Positions 43,465-55,110 of a DNA stretch of 64,000 nt are shown here, in pieces. Position 1 is the stretch's first letter, and each line of letters begins with the position of its first letter. Origin of the DNA: Sophora flavescens (Eukaryota; Streptophyta; Magnoliopsida; Fabales; Fabaceae). The position numbers were made by a program, and so were the translations under genes. The stretch lies in the NCBI GenBank assembly GCA_030762895.1, contig CM061066.1, positions 13,201,751 to 13,265,750 of the forward strand, written 5' to 3'. The notes under the pieces were generated by a model. The model saw nothing but the letters and a program-made list of their open reading frames with translations, did no database searches and had not been told where the DNA came from.

Positions 43465-44468
43465 TCACGCCTTAAAGGTATGTACTTTACCATCCATGTC
43501 AATTTTCTTTTTGTAAACCCACTTTCACCTATGGGTTTTACCCCTTCAGGTGGCTCTACCAAGGTCCATACCTGGTTGGTGTACATGGAATCCATCTCAG
43601 ATTTCATGGCCTCAAGCCACTTCTCAGATTTTGGGCCAGTGATGGCCTCCTGGTAAGTCACGGGCTCATCTTGATCCATGAGCAATACATCACCTTGTGG
43701 AGTCATGAGAAATCCATATCTCTCAGGCTGGCGACGTATCCTGTTAGACCTACGCTGGTCTTGTGCTACTGGAGCAGGTTGTTCCTCCACAGCATTTTGT
43801 GAAGGTTGCTCCTGTTCCACCAATGGTAGGTCACTACTCTGTGATTCTTGAATTTCTTCAAGTTCTATGTTCCTCCCACCGGTTCCTATGGAGATAAACT
43901 CCTTTTCTAGGAATACACCAGTCCGTGAGACAAACACTTTACCTTCAGAAGGATTATAGAAATAGTATCCCTTGGTTTCTTTGGGATACCCCACAAAGAA
44001 GCATTTATCAGATTTGGGATCAAGCTTATTAGAAACTTGACGTTTTACATATGCTTCACAACCCCAAATCTTCATAAAAGACATGCTGGGTCGTCTACCA
44101 GTCCATATCTCATATGGTGTCTTTTCTACCGTTTTGGATGGAACACGGTTAAGTGTAAAAGCTGCTGTTAATAGAGCATGTCCCCAGAAATAGTTTGGAA
44201 GGTTTGTATGACTCATCATAGACCGAACCATGTCCAACAAGGTTCGATTTCTCCTCTCAGAAACACCATTCCATTGTGGTGTTCCAGGTGGAGTGAGTTG
44301 AAATAAAATTCCACACTCTCTCAGATGATCATCAAACTCTAGGCTCAAATATTCACCACCTCGATCTGATCGAAGAGTTTTAATATTTTTACCAAGTTGG
44401 TTTTGTACCTCATTTTTGAATTCCTTGAACTTTTCAAAGGATTCCGATTTATGTTTCATAAGATACAC
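43465..44468 (-). pseudogene. Copia integrase core and C-terminal region
   Basis: Open from 44468 to beyond the RT frameshift (to 43281). The rve core shows LRSDRGGEYLS, the second catalytic Asp, and NGVSERRNRTLLDMVRSMM with the catalytic Glu. GYPKETKGYYFY and WLEAMKSEMDSMY mark the GKGY-like region and the start of the RT N-terminal segment. The first catalytic Asp lies upstream in the damaged stretch near 44500. Confidence 0.85.
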
Positions 44469-44616
44469 AAATCCATATCTACTGAAATAATCAGTAAATG
44501 TGATGAAGTACTAAAAACCACCTCTAGCTAATGTGTTTAGGGTCCGCATACATCGCTATTTATAATACCCAAAAGATCATTAGCTCTTTCACCTTTTCTG
44601 GTGAATGGAGCTTTAG

Positions 44617-45486
44617 TCAACTTTCCCAATAAACAAGACTCACATATCTCATATGATTCATAATCAAATGAGTCCAAGAGTCCATCTTCATGGAGTTCGA
44701 AATGCGCTTCTCATTTATATGGCCTAAACGACAATGCCAAAGATAAGACGGGTTCAACTCATTTGGTTTGAACCTCTTAGTATTTATGTTATAGATGGGC
44801 ATTTCAAGATCAAGGACATAAAGCCCATTACTCATGTGTGCACTAGCATAGAAAATATCATCCAAAAAAATAGAACAAATTTTGTTCTTTATTATAAAAG
44901 AAAAACCAATCTTGTCCAAACAAGAAACGGAAATGATATCCCTGCTAATTGCAGGCACAAAATAACAGTTCTCTAACTGAATAGTAAGCCCAGTGGGCAA
45001 AGTCAATACATAAGTCCCTACAGTTAAAGCAGCAACCTTTTCTCCATTTCCAACTCGTAGGTCGACCTCGCCCTTTGCCAATGGTCTACTCCTGTTTAGA
45101 TCCTGCACATTTGTACCAATGTGAGAACCACATCCAGTATCTAATACCCATGATGCAGAAGTAGATAAATTGACTTCTATAACAAACATACCTGAAGTGG
45201 AAGTCTCACTTCCCTTCTTCTTCTTGTTTTCGTCCAAGTATTTTGGGCAGTTCCTCTTCCAATGTCCGGTCTGACCACAATGGAAGCAAGTGCCTTCCTT
45301 AGCCACACCACCCACAGGCTTCAAGCCAGAAGTACTGGGCTTGAACTTGTTGATGGCCTTGCCCTTGCCGTTGCCCTTTTGTTTGTACGTGGGCTTCTTG
45401 GGCTGCTTCTTGCTATTTCCAGCCTGGACCATCAAAATGGCCTTCCCCTTTCCTTTGTTAATATTTTGTTCAGCAGTTCTTAACAT
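44617..45486 (-). pseudogene. Copia nucleocapsid zinc knuckle, protease and GAG-pre-integrase
   Basis: A 289-codon frame. A basic Lys/Gly linker is followed by the CCHC knuckle CFHCGQTGHWKRNC, then the protease active site WVLDTGCGSH (DTG), and YLWHCRLGHINEKRI, the HHCC zinc region start. It is joined to gag by a one-base frameshift at about 45480 and to integrase by another near 44690. Confidence 0.9.
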
Positions 45487-46066
45487 TGCTCAACAATTCT
45501 GGCAAAGGTTTGTCAAGATCATTTATATTATAGTTCATGACAAACTGACTATAGCTCTCAGGAAACAATTGCAGAACTAAGTCGGTGGCCAACTCCTGGC
45601 CTAAAGGAAATCCCAGTCTCTCGAGATTCTCAATGTACCCGATCATCTGGAGTACATGAGGACTCACAGGGCTTCCTTCTGCCAATTTACACTGGAAAGG
45701 GGCTCTGGAAACTTCGAACCGCTCATGCCTTGCTTGCTCTTGGTAGAGAAGCTTGAGGTGCACGATCATATCGTACGCCTCCATGGTCTCATGTTGCTTT
45801 TGCAGCTCAGAGGTCATGGTAGCAAGCATAAGACAGCCGACGTCTAAGGCGTCATCCTGATGCTTCTTATAAGCATCCTTGTCAGTCTTAAGAGCATTTG
45901 AAGCCGGTGGCTCCTCAAGAATAGGCTCCTCAAGAACATACAACTTTTTCTCATGTTTGAGGACAATCCTCAAGTTTCTGTACCAGTCCAGAAAATTTGT
46001 TCCGGATAGTTTATCCTTCTCAAGGACGGATCGCAATGACATGTTACTTGATGTGTTTGATGCCAT
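45470..46066 (-). pseudogene. Copia gag (capsid)
   Basis: ATG at 46066. LSGTNFLDWYRNLRIVL, then ALDVGCLMLATMTSELQ, and GYIENLERLGFPLG with LATDLVLQLFPESYSQF are typical UBN2-type copia gag. The frame ends NVKNC-stop where the family continues MLRTAEQN. That continuation is found one base out of frame in the next open frame, so a single-base change breaks gag from pol. Confidence 0.9.
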
Positions 46067-46139
46067 GGTAATCTACAGAAATAAATATGCAAAATATAAG
46101 TATGATGCCATGAAGTTATTTAATAAGGTCTTTAATTAA

Positions 46140-47540
46140 ATATGCCTCCCACTATTTTATTCAAAACAATGACCCTCATCATTGATTCGGAAAATCCCGT
46201 TGGAAGATTTTCCAGTGGGCCAAAATCCATATTTCACCTAGCTTTAAGTCAGCTTTGGCTGATCACTCAAAATTCGGTTATATAGGTAGGAAACACTTTC
46301 CGATTGCATCTCATGCAACTCTTGGACAGTTGGGTGAATAACTCTTATTCTAATCCATCACATGGACTAAAGCCCAACTTATAAGCCTCTAAGCCTTTCA
46401 ATCCTATTGAAATTGGCTTAGTTAAGTCAGACCCAATGGATAGTAGTTGAACATTACATTTGTCCCATCGCGTCTTACTAGTATAGATAAAGGTACCCCG
46501 CTTTGGCGGACCCACACTTAATCGATCATAGTCTTGACGAGTGCCATGCATTGGAAGGCCTTTAAATGTGACTTAATATTTCCTTTTGAGGGATTTGATT
46601 AAAATTTGATCTCATCATTTGTTAAAATCTTTAACTTACTAATGACATACATGCATCTCATACATATAGTAGTTAAACTCCTTTTAACATACTATATACA
46701 TACATGCATCTCATACATATATAAGGCAAATAAATGTGATATGGTTATGGCCCCTGACGCATTGATTCTCCCAAGCCAATGAGAGAATCTAAACTGAAAC
46801 CTAGGAGCGTCCAAGCTTCTCCAAGCATGATCTCCCACAAGATAACGTCTTCTTGTCTCCATCATTACATTACATAAACAGAAACCTCATTTTACATATG
46901 AGGTGAGTGAGATGAGAAAAGAATATAAATATTGAATATAAGAGAAAGGCAAGGCACGCAGGCCATATTTCAAAATAAACCAAAAGACTAAGGCCATAAC
47001 CATCCACCATGCATCACAACGTAAATAATAACAAATAATAATAATTGAATTTCGAAATAACACACTACGCAGAGTTTCAACCTTGGCGGTTTCCACCTTG
47101 GCGGCTAGAGTTTCCACCTTGGCGGCTAGAGTTTCCACCTTGGCGGCTAGAATTTCTCTCCATTTCCACCTTGGCGGCTAAAGTTTCAACAACGGCGGCT
47201 AGGGTTTCAACCTTGGAACCTCAGCCGCAAGAACATGAACTCTCCATGTCTGAAACCCCTTAACGTCGCCAACAGAGAACTGAAACCGATCATGTTTAAC
47301 ATCAACACTTGACGCCATCGCAGAACATAATAAGGATTCCAGAACCAATGTACATATCGCATATATACATAAACATGCAATAGACGCATATATCATATAC
47401 ATACGAAAATTACGGAAACAAGGTTTCGCAAAATGCATGCAAACGATTTTCAGAAAACAATTTTCAGAAAAACGATTCACATTATAAACATGTTATCATA
47501 CATAACAGGTAAACCACATAACAGAATCATGGTTTCACAA
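46140..47540 (-). other. Copia 5' leader between PBS and gag
   Basis: Long untranslated leader of about 1.4 kb. No supported protein. It contains the 21-bp tandem repeats at 47085-47190. Confidence 0.6.
47085..47215 (-). repeat. 21-bp tandem repeats in the copia leader
   Basis: TTTCCACCTTGGCGGCTAGAG repeated about three times exactly and two or three times in altered form. Confidence 0.85.
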
Positions 47541-47555
47541 GCGGCTCTGATACCA
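47541..47555 (-). other. Copia primer-binding site (initiator tRNA-Met)
   Basis: TGGTATCAGAGCCGC on the minus strand, immediately inside the 5' LTR. Confidence 0.9.
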
Positions 47556-47556
47556 T

Positions 47557-48972
47557 TGTTGGGAATTTGCGTATAAAACAAAATAATGCAGCGGAAAAAT
47601 TCCTATCGAAGGATCCTTGCGAATGGTCATGATTCATGGTTAGAAGATTTACCTCTTGAAGCGATGATATTTGATTAAAAATCGTCTATCACGAATACCG
47701 CACGAATGATGTCTCTAAGGCATCCACACGAGCAGATTCTGTGAACGTCCAACGCCATGAACCTGAAGCGTCTCTGTCTCACAGTGCTAGCTTCGAAAAG
47801 CGAGACCTACTGCTCACTATCACTCTCTATGTGCGGCCTTGATGAACAAAAATCGTGTAGGCACAATACCTTAGGTGTTCTACTTATAGAAGCACCTCCT
47901 TAAGTGATTTAGTGAGCAGTGTTTGACCTAAGCCCATGTACTATGCGCTAGGCCCAATATAAATGTCCAACTCTTCTTTTAATGCTTCTTTTAATCCTCT
48001 CTTATGTGTGTGACCCTATAGGTTCCCAAAACGTTAGTATTAATATTAAATCCCATTTAATATTACAAACAGTGAGCGGTATCTAGCAATACATCACTAC
48101 TACCTAAGTAGTGAGAAAGTCAGTGATTTCACGAAACCTTTCCGTGACAAATATTCATGTGCATTATTATCCCTTTGTCCATATATCTATATTGAACACA
48201 AGACATAGAATGTGTCACCCTTGTATGGTTCAATATCATGTTCCCTGATACCCGATTAGACTTAACAACAAATGAGGTCAATATCTCATATTGACTCATT
48301 TCAGCACGGCCATGCATTTTACAGTCTCACTCTATCAGGGACCCCACGGATATTACTCCTGTTATGTAGGAGGGACAAATTCCATCTATGTCACTTACAT
48401 CCTTCTGCATGGCTCGTGGTATGCCCAATGACCGTCTTTATAATCATCCTATTACAGATGAAGTTTGACGATATTAAAGCACACGACTCCTCATGTAGGG
48501 ATCGTAGCGATTTCAGGTCGAAGGATTGCATACACCATTGTCACTATGAGAACTACTTATGACACTCACACAACGCTCCATGTAGTGTTCTCATGGTGGG
48601 TCAATCCAGTACATCATTACTCTAATGTGTACCTATGTGGCGACTCGATATCTCATATCCATGACCCGTGAGATATGGTCATCAGTCTGCACACATAATA
48701 GTCTCAATGTATTATTATTGTCCTTATTAATAAAATACTTGACTACAGATCTTTAAGAATAGGATTTCATTGTTCAATAGTGTCTCACGATCAAGTCATA
48801 TACTTGATATTCTATTAAACTGAAATTTATATTCTAAGGACTTTATTATGTTTAAACAAGTAACACAATAAACTGGAATGCCTCATATCATATATATATA
48901 TATATATATATAATAGCAAGATACAAATGTAAGTCTAAAGAAATACACTGGCCTCTAGGGCTTACACCAACA
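47557..48972 (-). repeat. 5' LTR of the copia element
   Basis: TG...CA, 1416 bp, near-identical to 40654-42073. A possible minus-strand TATA-like CTATAAGTA lies at 47881-47890. Confidence 0.9.
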
Positions 48973-48977
48973 CATCC

Positions 48978-51058
48978 ATCTCAGAAAAACCAGCCCACAT
49001 AATCTAATCTCCCTCACCAAATGAACAATTATGTCGAAAAAGGAAGGAGGAAAATACATCTCCAATTGGCACAAGATTGTAGCAGCCTCAACTTCCAAGT
49101 CATCCAACATACGGGGGTCAACGACTTTGCTACATATAGAATTGAAGAATGAGAACAACCGAGTAATGGCATGTCTCACATTTTTTGGAACAATACCACG
49201 AATAGCAACGGGCAGAAGTTGTTGCATCAAGATGTGACAATCATGAGACTTTAAGCCAACCGATTTAAGATCACTAGAGACAAGCCTCTTCGTATTTTAA
49301 GAGTAACCATGTGGAACTTTGATGCCCTAAAGACACCCGCAGAAACTTTATCTCTTTTTTTTTGACAAAGTATGACATGGTGGCGGCAAATAAGTCCGCT
49401 TACTATCCTCAACAACTGGAGCTAACTGCTCTCGTATACCCATAGCAACGAGGTCGAGACGAGCATTGACAGCATCCTTTATCTTGCCCTGAATGTTGAG
49501 AAGCATCCCGATCACACTATCACACACATTTTTCTCCACACGAATCACATCAATGCAGTGTCTGACATCAAGCTTGCGCCATTATGGAAGATCAAAGAAT
49601 ATCGACCTCTTCTTCCATATGTTTTTCTATGTAGCTTTACGTTTCTTTTTGGACTTGCCGAATATAACATCGATGCCCTTTACCCTCTGATAAACCTGCT
49701 CTCCAATTAAGGCCGCCGGAGCTTCTTCTGTCTCTTGGCATCCATTAAAAGCTTTTTTCATCTTACGATATGGGTGATCACATCTAAGAAATCTCTGATG
49801 CCCAAGGTAAACCGTCTTCTTTCCATGATGCAACTGAGTGTAGCATGTGCCTTCTTCACATATAGGACATGCTTTATGCCCCATCAACTACATCAACACC
49901 TTCCACCCACAACATTTTCAAGTCTTCAATCAAGGGACTTAGATAAACATCTAAGTCATTTCCTGGTTGCTTTTGCCCCGAAATCATCATAGACAACATC
50001 ATGTATTTGCGCTTCATGCACAACCAAGGGGGCAGGTTGTAAATTATCAACAGACCAGGCCATGAACTATGAATACTACTCATGTTACCATAAGTATTCA
50101 TTCCATCCGTAGCATGTCCAAGCCTTAGGTTTCTTGGCTCATCGGCGAAATCCAGAAACAAAGTAACAATATTCTTCCATTGCATAGAATCAGCAGGATG
50201 ACGAACCTTTCCATCACGTTTCCTCTCATCATTATGCCATCTAAGATTCTTCGCATCTTTCGCATTGGCAAACAATCGCTTGAACCTTGGAATTATTGGA
50301 AGATACCACAACACCTTTGCAGGAGGACCCTTTTTTCTCACATCATCAAGATCATCATCATCATCACCACCCTTCACTTTGTATCGTGATAACCCACATT
50401 TGGGGTAATCGTGATTGTCTTCATGAACACCGGTGTACAATATGCAATCATTAGGGCATGTGTGTATCTTCTTATACTCCATACCCATCGGACACAATAC
50501 CATCTTGGCCTCATAGTTATGGTCAGGCAATGTGTTGTCCTCCGGAAGCAAGTCTTTCAACACTTCAAGCAATTCCGTGAAGCTTTTATCTGTCCAACAA
50601 CCATTTCTCGCCTTCACACAAACCAATTTTAGCACCGCCAACAACCGTGTATGAGTAGTACACCCTGCATATAAAGGCTTATCCGCATCACCGCACAACC
50701 TATCATACACATGAGCTCGATGAAAAGATTCTTGTCCAATATCACGGATCATGTCCTCTACTCGATCATCCTCCATATCTACGTCAACGTCCTCACTTTG
50801 GGAGACACTTGCCGTACTACTCAACAACACATCACCATGCCATATCCATCTTGTATAACTCAAGCAAATCCCTTCACAAATCAAATGAGTACGTATATCC
50901 TTCACCGTACATTTCCCCGTATTCAAACACTTGACACAAGGACAACAGAACATTCCATTACTATTAGGAACATTCCTTTGAGTAAATTCAATAAATTCTC
51001 CCACCCCCTTCAAATACTCAGCACTAGTGCGCTTACAAACCATCCAACTACGATCCAT
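48978..51058 (-). pseudogene. CACTA TNP2 transposase, N-terminal and central part
   Basis: ATG at 51058 opens MDRSWM...RTSAEYLKGVGEFIEF with CPCVKC (Transposase-associated domain). Then come LPEDNTLPDHNYEAKMVL, KIHTCPNDCILY and YPKCGLSRY (Transposase_21, TNP2). The frame ends at 49874 after VDVVDGA, where a deletion of roughly 35-40 codons by family comparison joins to GHKACPIC (49887-49627). Later frames give MIRVEKNVCDSVIGMLLN (49548-49348) and QQLLPVAIRGIVPKNVR..ITRLFSFFN (49230-48978, DUF4218-type). Several frameshifts; not functional. Confidence 0.85.
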
Positions 51059-51139
51059 AACTAGATAGGTTCTGTAGATATACAAAACATATATCCAATA
51101 TAAGGACAACACCGGATATTGAAAACTAGTTTTTGACAA

Positions 51140-51954
51140 TTCAAAATTTCCACGGTAATCTCACATCATTCTTCTCATCAAGCAGGCAACAACACATATT
51201 AGGACTATTGCTATATCTAGTACTATAACCACTCAGCCATATGAATCGATCAAGAGAGCATGATATATACTAGCAAGGCGTTTAAAAATTATTTCAAATT
51301 TACACCATTTTCAGGTTTCTTAAGACTAAAGAAATAAGCAGATGAAAATAAATTAACAAAACATAATTCCAATGAGCAATATATTGTTGATGTCACATGC
51401 TACAAGCAACTCTAAATTTCTTCCCATTTTGAAATAGGTCATGATAGCAGAAGAAAAACAAGAGAAAACACAAAACCCTTGACCAGAAATAGAGACATTC
51501 CAAACAACTCAAACTCACAGTTTCAAGTTTCAACTACAGAGACTACAGTTTCAACATACACTCAAAACCAAAAATAAAAAAATGTGCCCTAAAGACTCAC
51601 TAGAAATAGGTGCTCGCGTGGTGGTGGGGAGGGGAGCTCGAGTGGTGGCCAACGTTCGATGTGGTTACAGAGAGAAGAGGGACATGGAAAGTTAGTGCGT
51701 GGGAAGGGGAAAGTGAGATGTTAAGTTATTACAAAGAATGAGCGAGAAAGACAGAGTTAGGGTTAATAGTGTACCTCACGGTGGTGGCGAAAAAACCCTC
51801 GCGGTGATTGCAGTGGAGAGGAGCTCGTGATTAGAGCAGTGTGAGAGTGAGAGTGAGAGTGAGCGTGATGAAAAGAGAAGAATAGAGACGTACAGAGCGA
51901 AGTGAAGAAGGAGCGAGGGTGTAATCGTTATAATCAAAAATAAAACAACAGTTT
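51140..51954. other. CACTA 5' region upstream of TNP2
   Basis: Non-coding leader or promoter region of the transposase genes. Includes a GAGAGTGAGAGTGAGAGTGA run near 51842-51865. No gene seen. Confidence 0.45.
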
Positions 51955-52090
51955 TCGTCAGTTGTTTAATACAACTGACGTTAAAAGTCATTGTTTAACG
52001 TCAGTTGTATTAAACAACTGACGTTAAAAAAATATTTTATTTTAAAAACACTTTTAACGTCAGTTGTTGAAGACTGTTGAAGACAACTGA
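51955..52090. repeat. Right subterminal repeats, inner block
   Basis: Same TTAACGTCAGTTG/CAACTGACGTTAA palindromes as at the left end, five or six half-sites. Confidence 0.75.
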
Positions 52091-52904
52091 CATTAAAAGT
52101 GTATAAATTTCTGCAAAAAATTCATTCCTTTGACTACTGTGCTACTTATTCATGCACCTTGTAACTTAATCCTCTTAATGAACATTAAGTTTATAGATCA
52201 GTTTTGAAGAAAATCAGGTAGTCTCTATTCTCTATATAAAGTACCATTCTTTTGTATCAGCCTGTAATACACCCTCTTCTTTTCCTCTATATTTCGTGCG
52301 TTTTCTATTCCTTCACAATATGGCTCTATCATATTTGAGACTTTTGTTATTTCTTCCTATACCTAGACTTAAAGGTTTCTGTCTTCATGGTCAAAAAACT
52401 TCTGAGGTTAAGTAAATCACATAACATGGATGGTCACTTTATTTCATCCCCTTCATCCCTTTCACTCCGCTTTGGCAGCAAGTGATTGTGTATTCAGATG
52501 GAGCATCAAGGACTTCAAATGAGGGAGGGGATGCATCCATTGGAGTTTCTGAGGACAGGACTGAGAAGAAAATGACGTTGAAGCATAATTTTTTTTATAT
52601 TTTAGGGCTATGTTGCAGAAATTTTTTATCTTTTAATCATGTAATTGTAACTTATGAATCGCTTCAATGAGATACGATTGGATTATACATATAACTTGTT
52701 TTATGTTAAGTGTTTATTTATTTTAATTTGCACAAGAATTTGTTTACTAATTCAAGCTAATTAATTAAGATTAAAAATAAATTTTTTAAAAAAAAGATTA
52801 GAAATAAACTGCACTATATATGGAGTGATCTTCATTAAGAGTGACAACAGGGAGATGACAACGAAAGAAAGATAGGAAGGAGTTTCAGATAGGAATATAG
52901 GATT
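52091..52904 (+). other. About 0.8 kb between two blocks of subterminal repeats, possible exon
   Basis: Contains an open frame at 52482-52670 starting IVYSDGASRTSNEGGDASIG, preceded by an acceptor-like TTTGGCAG. It resembles a captured host exon but I do not recognise it. The rest is AT-rich. Confidence 0.35.
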
Positions 52905-53065
52905 ATTTATGTCAGTTATTTATTTAACTGAAGTAAAAATCACACATTTAACGTCAGTTGTATAAACAACTGACGTTAAAAGTCTTTTAACGTCAGTTCA
53001 TTACACAACTGACGCACATTGTGATTTAATATTTACAAAACTGCCACTGCCTCATTTTTAACATC
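52905..53065. repeat. Right subterminal repeats, outer block
   Basis: Further GTCAGTT/AACTGACG half-sites, more diverged, leading to the terminal inverted repeat at 53122. Confidence 0.7.
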
Positions 53066-53125
53066 AAACATATGGTCAACTGATGTAAAACGTTCCCGTA
53101 TATTACACTATTTCCACTAGTGGTC

Positions 53126-53560
53126 TCATATAGTTGAAACGGGACTGGAGCTTCCTTTCCTTGGTATTATGTGAGTACTATACTGAAAAATCAAAGAATT
53201 TAGTGGTCTGAATGGAGAGATCTGCCGGGGTCATTTTCGTGGGTCAATATACCCGATTTTCGGCAGTCGGACGAAGAAGGAGAAGTTCCTTCCTGAACGT
53301 TCGTTTCATACTTTAAATTTAAATGAGTGTCACGAATTGATATTTATTAGTTGCGTAGCTTGATGGTTTATGACCCGGTCTTTATGAACGTTGTGAACCA
53401 TCAAGCTAAAGAACGAATTGATTTCACGACACAGCACAACTTCACAACGTTACTAAAGATCGGGTCGCTCTATATCATTGAGTTTGCGGCTTTCGAAGGC
53501 GATGGGATGTCCCTCTTGTATAAGCACACCTCCAATGGAAAGGTTGTAAGCATCTTTTTT
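53126..53560 (+). other. Unassigned sequence with one open frame
   Basis: The frame at 53351-53635 reads RIDFTTQHNFTTLLKIGSLY and on to a poly-T stretch. Base composition is less AT-rich than the surroundings. I do not recognise the product. Confidence 0.25.
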
Positions 53561-53569
53561 TTTTTGTGT

Positions 53570-54470
53570 GGACTTCTAGCACCTTTTCGAAGTCTGGAAA
53601 GACTAGAAAAGGGCGGGATTGAATTCCCGGATTGAGTCAAAGTACATGCCGCTTGCCTTGAACAAATAGGAGGCATGGGCCACAGGTCGCTTATAAGCCA
53701 CCGGGTTGCACTACAGAAGAACACCCAAAATACAGATGCACACTCCAAAATGTGAAATATTCATCTTCATTGGAGCTTTTTGGTGGTCGTCCTGACCAAC
53801 AACCATCAGTCGTCGGCTCGTCAGTAAGGCGAGAGCTTCAAGCCCGATTTCAGGTTTAGGTGGCACACCCCCTATCCTTTTATCCTATTCTCGCTTATGC
53901 TTACTTCATGGTTGATAAGCCTACAGATGCTTGACTCCCTGGAATAGCCTTAATTGCTTTCACGTTCCCCATATTTACCTAGATCAGGTTAGCGCTTATG
54001 CTGTTTTACTCAACTATACTCAATCCATTGAGTAGAGAGGACAATGGAATCAGTCGTCATCCTTCACTCAAAATCAGCTCACTTCCACACCGACTCAATA
54101 ACTTAATTCTCTCTAAATGATCAATGTAATTAACGCTCGGCTAAAAGGAGAGGGATAAAGAAAGCTTCGAATCACCTTGACTTGAGGAAAAGTTGAAAGC
54201 ATGCGTAATGCGTGGGAATCTGTCGAACAGTTAGGGCCAAATCCCAAAGAAAGCTAAAAAGCGTTGTTTTGGAACTGCCTTCATGTTTGGACCTTTGATT
54301 AATTAACATCTCTTTTTTATTATTGATATCCTATTTATTTGTTTTTAATCCTAATCCACAGGAGGTCAAATTCAGACATTAGACTGTTGTTCAAATATTT
54401 TAGTGTCATTCTCGATCTAACATCTCTTATCTCCATGACACCAAAGAGAGGGATATTAAATGAATGTGAT
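53570..54470. other. Possible organelle-derived (NUMT-like) segment
   Basis: Base composition is more even than the surrounding DNA, and there are no transposon features. Phrases such as CAGGTTTAGGTGGCACACCC and ATGGAATCAGTCGTC give the impression of plant mitochondrial intergenic DNA. No organelle gene is visible, so this is a weak call. Confidence 0.25.
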
Positions 54471-54837
54471 TAGTATATGGATAGAATATAATGAAATAGA
54501 GCCACTTTGAGGTTCTCTATGAAATGAGGCGTGGAACAGAGCCACTGCGAAGAATTTCCATGAGTTATGAAGGAAACTTCCTGGGAAGAAAATAGATTAG
54601 TTGAAAGCCTATTCACTAACGTCCTCATCTCTTGAAATCTTTCTGGCAGCTTGTTTAATGGCACCAACATCTCATCTAGTCTAGATCGATTCCCTAAAAG
54701 CTTCTTCTCTAGGAGGCAATTTGGCCTATTTTGTCTTTCCTGGTAATAAGGAAAGACCTTTCCTTATCACGACCGCTTCCTTTCTTTGGCATTCATTCGC
54801 ACCAATTGACCAAACTAGAGAATCTGTTTACAACCAA
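54471..54837. other. Unassigned spacer
   Basis: No supported gene on either strand. Confidence 0.25.
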
Positions 54838-55110
54838 TCAATCTTTTTCGGCTTGATAAAACAAGCACGATCCATCCATCTCCCTCCTGAGTGTGAGTAA
54901 CAGGTGGAAGGACTGGTGATAGTAGTCTGGGTAAACAGATATGGGTGATAGTTGGGATCCTAGGTAGGAGAGCCACGTCTTCTTTATATTTCGAGAGATG
55001 AAGGATAGCTCATCCTCATCCTCATCTTCGGTATGCTCATCATTAGAATCCTTTGATTCTTCTATCTCATCCTCAGCATTGAAAGCCATCACCAACGTAA
55101 CACATGTCAA
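54838..55110 (-). pseudogene. Possible copia-type gag fragment, acidic
   Basis: The minus-strand frame opens MAFNAEDEIEESKDS with a long Asp/Glu run and then ELSFISRNIKKTWL. This resembles the segment before the zinc knuckle in UBN2-type gag proteins (acidic stretch then a LSR.FKK motif). No knuckle follows. Weak identification. Confidence 0.3.

Larger units (their letters stand above)
40654..48972 (-). mobile_element. Ty1-copia retrotransposon, TSD CATCC
   Basis: 8319-bp element with LTRs of 1420 bp (40654-42073) and 1416 bp (47557-48972), termini TGTTGGGAA and ACCAACA. Target duplication CATCC is at 40649-40653 and 48973-48977. tRNA-iMet PBS, purine tract, and domain order GAG-PR-INT-RT-RH on the minus strand establish copia. 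It sits in the TNP2 exon of the CACTA element. The polyprotein has several frameshifts and stops, so the copy is defective. The lineage may be Tork-like, by gag resemblance from memory. Confidence 0.95.
36097..53122 (-). mobile_element. CACTA (En/Spm) transposon, 3-bp TSD GTC, with nested copia
   Basis: Terminal CACTAGTG at 36097 and the matching CACTAGTG (inverted) ending at 53122. The terminal inverted repeats extend imperfectly (CACTAGTGCAATAA against CACTAGTGGAAATAG). The flanking GTC duplication is at 36094-36096 and 53123-53125. Subterminal palindromes are present at both ends. Two minus-strand genes, TNP2-type transposase and a Ulp1-protease-like ORF2, are both broken. Without the copia insertion (40654-48972) it is about 8.7 kb, normal for an autonomous CACTA. 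Confidence 0.9.

Noticed and set aside
42130..46139. Plus-strand frames across the copia region
   Set aside because: Antisense shadows of the gag-pol reading frames.
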